NCBI RefSeq assembly: GCF_009765965.1
Contig: NZ_LMUL01000014.1
Coordinates: 376,557-440,556, forward strand
DNA from: Caulobacter sp. S45
GTDB taxonomy: Bacteria > Pseudomonadota > Alphaproteobacteria > Caulobacterales > Caulobacteraceae
Direction: 5' to 3'
DNA length: 64,000 bases
The translations under genes and the position numbers were made by a program. The notes below the pieces were generated by a model that searched no databases, was not told the origin of the DNA, and was given only the letters and a program-made list of their open reading frames with translations. Shown here one piece after another: positions 23,764 through 31,785 of this stretch. Position 1 is the stretch's first letter. Every line of letters begins with the position of its first letter.

Positions 23764-25103
23764 GCGGCGTGGCTCTGCGTACTCGATCCCGTATCTTGGC
23801 GCTGCTCGGTCTTCTCGCCCTGGCCCCTTTGGTGGCTGGGGCGGCGGAGGCCGAAGGTCCCGCCTCCGGTGGGGCGGCAGGGGCGTCATCGATCGCACCG
23901 GCACGCCAGCAAGTCCTGCCTCCATGGACGGATGGCTACCTGTACGTCCATCACATCAGCACCGGTCGCGGGAATTCCGCCTACATCGTCATGCCCGATG
24001 GCACGACTATGCTGATCGACGCCGGTGAGACAGATCAAGAGTTCATCAAGTCGGTCGCGCCTCTCAAGCCGTTCCCGCCCCGACCGAACGCCGAGCATGC
24101 CGCCGGTTACTGGATCGCGGATTACATCCGCCATTTCGCGCCGCATGACCGCCCTGTCGCGCTCGATTATGCGCTGATCACTCATTTCCACACCGACCAC
24201 ATCGGTATGCTGCTGCCGTCGAGTCCGATGTCGGCGACAGGCGCCTATCAGCTGACCGGCATCACCGAGGTGGCTGATCTGATCCCGATCAAAACCCTCG
24301 TCGATCGAGCCGCGCCAAACTACACCACGCCGGTCAATCTTCGAACGTGCCTTGAAACCAATAACGAGAAGACGCTCGTCAATTATTTGAAGATGGTTGA
24401 CTTCCGCCGCCGGAGCGAGCAGCCGGTCGAGGGGTTGCGTCCGGGTTTGCTGGATCAAATTCATTTGGTCCGTCCGCAAAAATTTCCCGACTTCCACATC
24501 AGGAATATCGCGTCGAGCGGAGTGATTTGGACGGGCCGGGGTGAGGATACCCAGAAATACATTCCGGCCGACGCCATCAAGGACTGTCATTACGACGAAA
24601 ATCCGTTCAGCAACGTGATCAAGATCACCTACGGAAAATTCGGCTATTATTCGGGTGGCGACATCCCAGGCGTTCCGAACTACACCCAACCATGGTGGCG
24701 CGACATGGAGACGCCGGTCGCGGCCGTGGTCGGGCCGGTCAGCGTGATGACGCTCGACCATCACGGCAATCGGGACACGGTCAACGGCGCCATCCTGCGG
24801 GCGCTCAGGCCTCGAGTTATCGTCCAACAAAACTGGCTTTCAGCTCAGCCGGGCGAGGAGGTGGTGGTCAGATTGGCGTCTCAGGAGTTCTATTCCGGGC
24901 CCCGGGACGTTTTCGCGACCGGGATGGCCCCTGAAACACGGGCCGCCATCGGACCAATCATGGATCAGATCTATCGAAGCTATCACGGCCACGTGGTTAT
25001 TCGCGTTGCGCCTGGTGGATCGAACTATGAGGTCTTCGTCCTGAACGACGAGGACACGGCCCGTGAGGTCATCGGGCATTTTGGCCCCTATCCAGCGAAC
25101 TGA
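23760..25103 (+). CDS. Exported metallo-beta-lactamase-fold hydrolase
   Basis: About 447 residues from a GTG overlapping the receptor stop (GTGA), which implies coupled translation; GTG 23769 is an alternative. A signal peptide is visible (RILALLGLLALAPLVAGAAEA). The core begins LYVHHISTGRGNSAYIVMPD then MLIDAGE, and THFHTDHIGML supplies the HxHxDH dinuclear-zinc motif; later acidic/His ligands are likely in YSGGDIPG and LDHHGNRD. It resembles ComEC/Rec2-like MBL proteins that act on phosphoesters or lactones. As the fourth gene of a sigma/FecR/TonB-receptor unit it is probably co-induced with uptake of the receptor ligand. Activity is not assignable. Confidence 0.82.
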   Translation: MSGVALRTRSRILALLGLLALAPLVAGAAEAEGPASGGAAGASSIAPARQQVLPPWTDGYLYVHHISTGRGNSAYIVMPDGTTMLIDAGETDQEFIKSVAPLKPFPPRPNAEHAAGYWIADYIRHFAPHDRPVALDYALITHFHTDHIGMLLPSSPMSATGAYQLTGITEVADLIPIKTLVDRAAPNYTTPVNLRTCLETNNEKTLVNYLKMVDFRRRSEQPVEGLRPGLLDQIHLVRPQKFPDFHIRNIASSGVIWTGRGEDTQKYIPADAIKDCHYDENPFSNVIKITYGKFGYYSGGDIPGVPNYTQPWWRDMETPVAAVVGPVSVMTLDHHGNRDTVNGAILRALRPRVIVQQNWLSAQPGEEVVVRLASQEFYSGPRDVFATGMAPETRAAIGPIMDQIYRSYHGHVVIRVAPGGSNYEVFVLNDEDTAREVIGHFGPYPAN

Positions 25104-25310
25104 CGCGGCCGTCGCACGCGCGCTCAACATAGGTCGCGTGGTACGGCTCAGCGGGCGCGCGGAATGTGCGGCGGCAGAACGACCGACACGTCAGCTAACC
25201 ATCCCTAGCAACCTTTTCCGGGTCCGCTTTCTAGCACCAAAGCCTGGCGAGCCTCAGCGTCGGGGTTGGGACGGGCGGTAGGGCGAAAATAGATCCTTAC
25301 GAACATCTTC

Positions 25311-25868
25311 TCAGTCGCCGATCGAACGAATGACCCCCGCCGGATTCCCCCCGACAAGGCAGTTAGGCGGAATGTCCTTGGTGACGACCGAACCCGCTGC
25401 GACGACTGAGTTCTCACCTACTGTTACGCCTCCGATGATGGTTGCGCCGGCTGCGATCCAGACGTTTCTTTCGATCGTGATGGGCTTTGCGACGACTGAG
25501 GAGCGCCGCTGGGCGGGCTCTAGCGGGTGGCCGGACGTGATGATGCTGACGTTCGGTCCGATCATCACATCGTCGGCGATGTCGAGGCCGCCTAAATCAT
25601 AGAAGGTGCAATTTTGATTTACGAAGACGTTGCGCCCGACACGGGTATTGTTTCCGCCGGTTGCGTAGAACGGCGGTATCAATACAAAGTTGGCGTCCAC
25701 CGTCTTTCCTATGAGAATGCTGAACAGTGCTCGGACTTCGTCCGCATCGTTGAACGTCAAACGATTGAGATCGGCGGTGATCTCCATCGCTCGTTTGACT
25801 TCTGCCGACATGACGGCTGATTCCGGCGTTCTCCGGAGAATGATCTTTGTGCGATCGTCGTTCGCCAT
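25311..25868 (-). CDS. Maltose/galactoside O-acetyltransferase-like protein (LbetaH)
   Basis: 185 residues from ATG 25868, preceded by AAAGGAATT; the much longer open frame upstream has no protein-like content. The C-terminal two thirds is a left-handed beta-helix of hexapeptide repeats (NTRVGRNVFVNQNCTFYDLG, ... ITIERNVWIAAGATIIGGVT, ... GENSVVAAGSVVTKDIP). ITSGHPLEPAQRR matches the conserved catalytic His loop of the LacA/Maa/NodL family, which transfers acetyl from acetyl-CoA to sugar hydroxyls. It stands alone, so the acceptor is unknown. Confidence 0.9.
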   Translation of the reverse strand: MANDDRTKIILRRTPESAVMSAEVKRAMEITADLNRLTFNDADEVRALFSILIGKTVDANFVLIPPFYATGGNNTRVGRNVFVNQNCTFYDLGGLDIADDVMIGPNVSIITSGHPLEPAQRRSSVVAKPITIERNVWIAAGATIIGGVTVGENSVVAAGSVVTKDIPPNCLVGGNPAGVIRSIGD

Positions 25869-26251
25869 TCTTAATTCCTTTGGGCGCGGTCGAGCAAGCA
25901 GTCGGCGCGCGCCGAACGCGCTGAGATTCGATGAGTGTAGCCACGAGATGGGGGTGCCGGAATCCAACCTTCCCTGCCGATCGACACGACCGCTTCCGAC
26001 TGCCAAGCTCAAAAGGTGGTCGCGGGCGCGATCGCGTCCTACCCCCCAGAGGCTCTCTGCCGGATTCCGCACGTTTGATATTGTGAGAACGCCCGTAATG
26101 GTGTTCCCCCTGAGGAGCGTTTTCCGCGCCGAAGATTTGGGTGCACATTGACAATCCGAGAGCGTCGAGTTTCTGAGATTGGAGCTTATGAACGACACAC
26201 TTCGTCGTTCGGCGCGCTCCCGCGCCTCACCTAGACGACGAACGCCAGCAA
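25869..26251. other. Divergent intergenic region
   Basis: Lies between the acetyltransferase and the methyltransferase genes, which are transcribed away from each other. I see no gene, repeat or convincing operator, only generic GC-rich sequence with AATTCCTTT (the acetyltransferase Shine-Dalgarno on the minus strand) at its left edge. Confidence 0.5.
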
Positions 26252-26827
26252 ATGTCGGGACCTGATGTCGTCGCCACAGTGGCGCTGTCCATCGTTTTGG
26301 TGCTCGGCGCATCAATATTGCTATTTCAGGGCGTCACAGGGGTTCCGCCCCAATCATCCAGTCCGAACGAAGCCGCCGATGTCGTGGCGTTGTTGAAGCA
26401 CGCTGGCCTGGCGGAACAGGCGGTGGTGTACGAACTCGGCTCTGGCTGGGGCTCGCTTGCAATCGCGCTGGCCCGAGCCTTTCCCCAGGCCCAGATCCGC
26501 GGCATCGAAATATCTCCGCTGCCCTATTGGGTCTCTAGGGTCCGAACCCGCAACATCCCCAATGTGCTCCTGCGACGGGGGAGTTTCTACGACTGCGATC
26601 TGGCCGATGCACAAGCCGTGACCTGCTATTTGATGATCAAGCCGATGCCAAGGTTAGCAGCCTTCCTCGATCGTATGCTGGAGCCTGGAACCCCGGTGGT
26701 GTCGCTGTCCTTCTGGTTCCGCGACAGGCAGGTCGCCGCCTCCCGGGCGAGCTCCGGGCTCCTTGGCGCCACAGCCCTGTATTACTGGCCTGCGATGATT
26801 GGATCATTGGGTCGGCGTCGGGGGTAG
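26252..26827 (+). CDS. Membrane-anchored class I SAM-dependent methyltransferase
   Basis: 191 residues. An N-terminal hydrophobic helix (VATVALSIVLVLGASILLFQ) is followed by a short Rossmann methyltransferase domain. Motif I is AVVYELGSGWGSLAIALA; the acidic end of strand 2 is GIEISPLPYWVSRVR, and the strand 4 region is QAVTCYLMIKPM. The family of short, single-TM methyltransferases with this ELGSGWG signature is common in proteobacteria and not functionally assigned. It stands alone on the strand, followed by about 240 bp without genes. Confidence 0.8.
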   Translation: MSGPDVVATVALSIVLVLGASILLFQGVTGVPPQSSSPNEAADVVALLKHAGLAEQAVVYELGSGWGSLAIALARAFPQAQIRGIEISPLPYWVSRVRTRNIPNVLLRRGSFYDCDLADAQAVTCYLMIKPMPRLAAFLDRMLEPGTPVVSLSFWFRDRQVAASRASSGLLGATALYYWPAMIGSLGRRRG

Positions 26828-27069
26828 TCTGGACCCAATTACCCCAGGTCCAAATCGGACATAGGCGGCGGCTGCCCCCCTCCCCGCGGCATGAAAAGCC
26901 CAATGCCGGCTTTCGCATGCGAGCCCAACGCGAGCGCCTATTTCGAACATCAGGTGCTCACCGCGAAGCTTACACCCAGATTTTCGGACCATATTGAGCG
27001 TTTGCGGGCGGTAACGTGATCTTACAGGGTACAGATGTTTCATGCTGTCGACTTGACGTCGGAGGGGGT

Positions 27070-30000
27070 ATGGACGGTCTTGCGCGGATGGGGTGGCGTT
27101 GGCCGTACATGAAAGCGGGGTTGACGGCGATGCTCGCCGCCCTGGCGGCCTTGTATCTTGCGCCTTCCAACGCGAACGCGGAGTCGAACGGCTGGAAGAC
27201 GTTGACGACCGCGCTGCTCCAACCGATCGCTCAGGACGAACACCTGCCGAATTCGGCGATCCCGATGGCGCTGGCAACCGATGGCCAAGGCTTCCTGTGG
27301 ATCGGCACCCAGAATGGGCTGGCCAGATGGGACGGCCTGCGCTTTCGCATTTTCAACAGCGATCCCGCTCCAGGCTCGCTTCCTGACAGTCAGGTGCAGA
27401 CACTGCACACCGACCCGCTAGGGCGGCTGTGGGTCGGGACCCTTTCCGCGGGCTTAGCACGCTACGATCCGCGTACCGGACGCTTCATCTCCTATTCGGC
27501 CGGCAAGCTCGGTCTGAGCCATGTCGGCATCCAAGCCCTGGCGGACGCGCCGAGTGGCAAGCTGTGGGTCGGGACTGAGGCGGGACTCGACGAACTGACG
27601 CCTTCGACCGGCCAGGTGCGCCATGTCGGCGTCGCCGACTCACCTCAGATCGAGATCCGCGACGCTCTCGCCGCCGGCGTCACGGCCTTGGCGACGGATG
27701 GCGGACGTGACCTCTGGATCGGGACCCAACGCGGTCTTCTACACCGCGACCTGCGAACTGGTGCAATGGCCACCATCCATCTCGGGGAGTCCGGCGCGCC
27801 GCAGGTCAATGCGCTGATGCTCGCGTCGGACGGACGCGTCTGGGTGGGCAGTGAGGGCCAGGGAGCCTTTGTCGTCTCTCCGGGCGCGATGCATGCGGAG
27901 CCGATCCCCGGGTCGCAGAAGACCGCGGCCAGTCGCCGAGGGATGCGTGTGCGCGCCCTGCTGCAGGTCGCCCCGGACGAGGTGTGGCTGGCCGCTTACG
28001 ATGACGGACTGCAGGTGGTCGATCCCAAGACCTTGCAAAGCCGCCACATACGCGCCGGGAACGCGAGCCTGTTTTACGGCGACCAGAATATCCGCGCGCT
28101 TCTCCGTGCCCCCGATGGCCTGGTGTTCATCGCGGCCAACGGCGCGATCACCCGATATGATCCACGCCGAACAGCCTTCGCGACCCTGATGGGCGGATCG
28201 ACTCCTATCGCGGCCCTGACCGACCGATCGTCGATCTCGGTGTTCCAGGCTCCAGATCATCGCATTTGGACGGGCTACACCAGCCACGGCGTGGATCTGA
28301 TCGATCCTGAGACCGGGCGGGTGGTCAACGTAGCGCCCAGCGCCAACGGGTTGCCGAATGTCGCCATCCGAACCTATGCGGTCGCGCCGGGCGGAGACGT
28401 GGTTCTGGGCTCCGATGCTGGCCTCTTCCGAACCGACGCCAACGCTAAGCACGTCCGCCACCTTCGTCAGCCGGGCCGTGCGCTGGACGCCAGGGTCCAA
28501 GCCCTGCTCCGCGACGGTGGGCGCCTTTGGGTAGCCGGGCGGGACGGGGTATGGGCCTACCGGATTGGTGTGGGCGACACCCTCTTGCCCGAGATCGCCG
28601 TGCCCGCGGACGAGCTAACGGACCGGCGGGTCGATATCCTGACCCGCGATCCTCGCGGCGGCCTATGGATCGGCACCGATAACGGGTTGAACCACTACGA
28701 CCCCGACAGCCGCAGGGTCCAGCGCATAGTCCCGCCCCCCGGCGATGAGACCACTCCGCGAGGCTTCATCTCCAGTGTGAGCTACGACAGCCGGGGCCGG
28801 CTATGGGTGACTACCTTTGGCCACGGCCTGTCGGTCGCCGAGCCCCCCGTATCGGGCCAGCCGCTCAGGTTCCGTCGCCTGGACACCTCTGAAGGCCTCC
28901 CCAACAGCAACGTGAACAAGGTGCTGGAGGATCGGCAGGGCTACATATGGGCCAGCACGGACGGAGGCCTCGCGCGAATTGATCCGAGAACTCTTCGCCC
29001 CGAGACGTTCCGGCTGCCCGAAGGCGTGTCGATCAGCACCTTCTTCTACAATGCAGGCTTGCGCACGCAGGATGATCGACTTCTGTTCGCAGGACGCGGC
29101 GGGCTGGAGCTGATCCGACCTGAGCTGCTCAAACCCGTCCGACCTCAAGCGCGGCTGGTCATCACCGAGGTGCGCGTTCGTGGTCGTTCCTTGCCGGGTG
29201 ATCCGTTCTTGGATCTTACAACCGGCTCGTCGCTCCGCATCCCAAGTGGGGGCGGTGGGTTCGAAATCAGCTTCGCTGCGCTCGACTATACTGCGCCCGA
29301 ACGGGTGCAGTATGCTTATCGGCTGGTTGGTTCGAACGACACCTGGACAGAGGTTGACGCCACCCGGCGGCTCGCCGCCTTCACCAATCTCGGTCCAGGG
29401 CGTTATCGCCTGGAAATCCGCGCGACCGACCCCAGCGGAGCCTGGCCCCCTCAGGTGTTGCACCTGCCTGTCACTGTCCTGCCCGCCTGGTGGCAGACCT
29501 GGTGGTTTGACGTTTTGGAGGGGCTCGCAGCATGTGGGGTGGTGCTGCTCCTGATCCGCTGGCGCACCGCGCACCTTCATAGCCAGCGCCGTGCGCTGGA
29601 GAAGCTCGTTGCAGAGCGAACCCATGTGCTTGAGGACCAAGCGATCGAACTGGCCGAAGCGCGGGCCCGGGCCGAAGCTTCCGCTCAAGCGAAGACCGAT
29701 TTCCTGGCCAATATGAGCCATGAAATCCGCACGCCCTTGAACGGGGTGGTGGCGGTGGCGGACATGCTGACCCGCTGCGACCTGCCGCAGAAAGAGCGGG
29801 ACATGGCTGAGATTATCCGCGCTTCGGGCGACACCCTCCAACGCCTGCTGTCGGACATCCTCGACATGGCCAGGATCGAGAGCGGCAAGATCACCATCGA
29901 GACCGCCCCTTTCCACGCCGGCGCCATGGTGCGCGCGGTGGCGGGCCTGATGCAGCTAAAGTGCGACGAGAGGGGTGTAGGGCTGATTGTGGAGATCGCG

Positions 30001-30822
30001 CCGGAGATCGACCAGATGGTGATGGGCGACATGGTGCGCGTGCGCCAAGTGGTCACCAACCTGCTCTCCAATGCAATCAAGTTCACCGAAAAAGGCGAGG
30101 TGCGGCTGACAGCGGAGCGGCTGTCGGACGGACAGGCGTGCTTCCTAGTGGCCGACACCGGAGTCGGATTTCCCATGGCCCATAGGAGCAAGGTGCTGGG
30201 CCGCTTCGAGCAGGCCGACAGCTCCATCACCCGCCGCTTCGGAGGTACGGGGCTGGGTCTGTCAATCTGCTGCGACCTAGCCGTCCTGATGGGCGGTGTG
30301 CTGGACTGTGAGAGCGAACCTGGCGTGGGCTCGCGGTTCTGGATGCAGCTCCCGTTGGCGCCGGCCGTGGCCGAGGCGGTGTTGGACATCCAGACCGCCC
30401 TCGCCTCGGAAGGCGACGACCAGCCGCTGCGAATCCTGCTGGCCGACGACCATCCCACCAACCGCAAGGTGGTGGAGCTGATGCTGGAGGGCGGACTGGC
30501 GGAGCTAACCTCGGTGGAGGACGGAGCTCAAGCGTTGGAGGCCTTCCGCACGGGGAGCTTCGACCTGATCCTGATGGACATGCAGATGCCGGTGATGGAC
30601 GGTCTGAGCGCCATCGCCGAGATTCGCCGGCTGGAGCTTGCGGACAATCTGGCCCGTACCCCGGTGGTGATGCTGACCGCCAATGCGCTGCCCGAGCACA
30701 TCGCAAATGCATTGGCCGTCGGCGCAGACCTGCACCTTGCCAAGCCCTTCATCGCCTCGGCCCTGTTCGACGCCATCAACACCGCGCTCTCAATGCGGGA
30801 TGACGGGGACATGGCGGCGTAA
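27070..30822 (+). CDS. Hybrid histidine kinase with periplasmic two-bladed-propeller sensor
   Basis: 1250-residue sensor kinase. ATG 27070 follows GGAGGGGG. A signal/anchor segment (MKAGLTAMLAALAALYLA) precedes about 650 residues of Reg_prop beta-propeller repeats (recurring FLWIGTQNGLARWDG, LWVGTEAGLDEL, LWIGTDNGLNHYDP). A Y_Y_Y Ig-like domain (LDYTAPERVQYAYRLVGSND, ... GPGRYRLEIRATD), a transmembrane helix (near 825), a HisKA domain with His in FLANMSHEIRTPLNG (about 884) and HATPase_c (N-box NLLSNAIKF, GGTGLGLSI) follow. The last domain is a receiver with phospho-acceptor Asp in LILMDMQMPVMDG (about 1170). There is no DNA-binding domain, so a phosphotransfer partner is needed. Such propeller sensors usually detect polysaccharide breakdown products. 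It precedes a potassium channel gene. Confidence 0.93.
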   Translation: MDGLARMGWRWPYMKAGLTAMLAALAALYLAPSNANAESNGWKTLTTALLQPIAQDEHLPNSAIPMALATDGQGFLWIGTQNGLARWDGLRFRIFNSDPAPGSLPDSQVQTLHTDPLGRLWVGTLSAGLARYDPRTGRFISYSAGKLGLSHVGIQALADAPSGKLWVGTEAGLDELTPSTGQVRHVGVADSPQIEIRDALAAGVTALATDGGRDLWIGTQRGLLHRDLRTGAMATIHLGESGAPQVNALMLASDGRVWVGSEGQGAFVVSPGAMHAEPIPGSQKTAASRRGMRVRALLQVAPDEVWLAAYDDGLQVVDPKTLQSRHIRAGNASLFYGDQNIRALLRAPDGLVFIAANGAITRYDPRRTAFATLMGGSTPIAALTDRSSISVFQAPDHRIWTGYTSHGVDLIDPETGRVVNVAPSANGLPNVAIRTYAVAPGGDVVLGSDAGLFRTDANAKHVRHLRQPGRALDARVQALLRDGGRLWVAGRDGVWAYRIGVGDTLLPEIAVPADELTDRRVDILTRDPRGGLWIGTDNGLNHYDPDSRRVQRIVPPPGDETTPRGFISSVSYDSRGRLWVTTFGHGLSVAEPPVSGQPLRFRRLDTSEGLPNSNVNKVLEDRQGYIWASTDGGLARIDPRTLRPETFRLPEGVSISTFFYNAGLRTQDDRLLFAGRGGLELIRPELLKPVRPQARLVITEVRVRGRSLPGDPFLDLTTGSSLRIPSGGGGFEISFAALDYTAPERVQYAYRLVGSNDTWTEVDATRRLAAFTNLGPGRYRLEIRATDPSGAWPPQVLHLPVTVLPAWWQTWWFDVLEGLAACGVVLLLIRWRTAHLHSQRRALEKLVAERTHVLEDQAIELAEARARAEASAQAKTDFLANMSHEIRTPLNGVVAVADMLTRCDLPQKERDMAEIIRASGDTLQRLLSDILDMARIESGKITIETAPFHAGAMVRAVAGLMQLKCDERGVGLIVEIAPEIDQMVMGDMVRVRQVVTNLLSNAIKFTEKGEVRLTAERLSDGQACFLVADTGVGFPMAHRSKVLGRFEQADSSITRRFGGTGLGLSICCDLAVLMGGVLDCESEPGVGSRFWMQLPLAPAVAEAVLDIQTALASEGDDQPLRILLADDHPTNRKVVELMLEGGLAELTSVEDGAQALEAFRTGSFDLILMDMQMPVMDGLSAIAEIRRLELADNLARTPVVMLTANALPEHIANALAVGADLHLAKPFIASALFDAINTALSMRDDGDMAA

Positions 30823-30937
30823 TGACGACGGCATGCTTGATACGACAGGAAGGCCCCCAAAACGGCCATTGGCTTCGGTCCTGAAAGGCAACATTCGTTG
30901 TGCCTAGATTTGATCGTGCAAGCATGGTGTCAGGCGA

Positions 30938-31603
30938 ATGATCCGAACGGCGAGATCGCGTGAAATCGGCTTGACGGTCGTGCTGATGATCCAGGTCGGG
31001 ATCATGTTCGTGGTGTCTCCACTGGCGGCGACAGGGCGGCTGCCGCCCGTGCTGGTGGAGATTTTCCGGATCGGTCTGGCCGCCGCCGCCGTCGTCCTGC
31101 TGACGCGAAACCGCGTGGCCTCGATAGCCATCATCGCGACCTTCCTGGTGTCGCTCTTTCTTTCGGTCGTGATGAAGGCCGGCATGGCCGCCTTGGCCAT
31201 CGATCTCGAGCGGCTTGCGGCCACCACGGCGTTCGACATCGCGGTGGCCGCCGCCGTCGCGAACGTCGCATTCGGCGGGGGTAAGGTGACGATCCACAGG
31301 ATCATGGGCGCGGTGATCCTGTATCTTTCCATCGGGCTGATCTTCGCGAACGCCTACCGCGCGACCGCACTTCTGTTGCACCCGTCCTTCGCCGGGCTGA
31401 CGAGTAATCCCGGGCAAGGCTTCAGCGCGCTGCTGTATTTCAGTCTCAGCACGCTCACGACCACGGGATTCGGCGACATCACGCCCATTCATCCCTTCGT
31501 GCGCAGTTTGGCCAATCTGGAGGCGGTCATTGGCCAACTTTTCCCCGCGACACTGCTAGCCCGCCTGGTCACGCTTCACGCGGCAGGTGATCGAAAAGGT
31601 TGA
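30938..31603 (+). CDS. Potassium channel family protein
   Basis: 221-residue inner-membrane protein. Several N-terminal hydrophobic segments are followed by a pore helix and selectivity filter (FSLSTLTTTGFGDITPIHPF, a TTGFGD variant of TVGYGD) and a final inner helix ending LARLVTLH. It belongs to the ion-channel (Ion_trans_2) group lacking a cytoplasmic RCK domain. It sits 115 bp downstream of the hybrid kinase; possible readthrough but no evident functional link. Ion selectivity is inferred from the filter. Confidence 0.87.
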   Translation: MIRTARSREIGLTVVLMIQVGIMFVVSPLAATGRLPPVLVEIFRIGLAAAAVVLLTRNRVASIAIIATFLVSLFLSVVMKAGMAALAIDLERLAATTAFDIAVAAAVANVAFGGGKVTIHRIMGAVILYLSIGLIFANAYRATALLLHPSFAGLTSNPGQGFSALLYFSLSTLTTTGFGDITPIHPFVRSLANLEAVIGQLFPATLLARLVTLHAAGDRKG

Positions 31604-31636
31604 TCGTCTCCGTCGCGGCCCCCTTAAGGCCTAACG

Positions 31637-31785
31637 GGCACTGTCAGATTAAAATGGAATTTATTGATCTTGGCCCTACCCGTTTGCGGGGACATCAGCA
31701 GATTCCATCACTACAAGTGTAACGCGAGGACCCCAACACTGGATCAACGCCAAATCGTAGTCAGAAATTCTAATCTGACAATGCC
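31637..31785. mobile_element. 149-bp element with inverted ends (MITE or IS relic)
   Basis: The left end GGCACTGTCAGATTAAAAT and right end (reverse complement) GGCATTGTCAGATTAGAAT match at 17 of 19 positions. The ends begin with the same GGCA-Y-TGTCAG as the IS6-type ends at 13893 and 15035. The interior is less GC-rich and has no transposase. No clear 8-bp target duplication. It overlaps the 3' end of the MHYT kinase gene, supplying its last codons and stop. Confidence 0.6.

Noticed and set aside
25869-26315. Long N-terminal extension of the acetyltransferase
   Set aside because: A Shine-Dalgarno and family-like N-terminus occur at 25868; the extension has no protein-like features.
28801-29916. 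Long reverse open frame (371 codons) inside the hybrid kinase
   Set aside because: Antisense to conserved kinase domains with no protein motif of its own.
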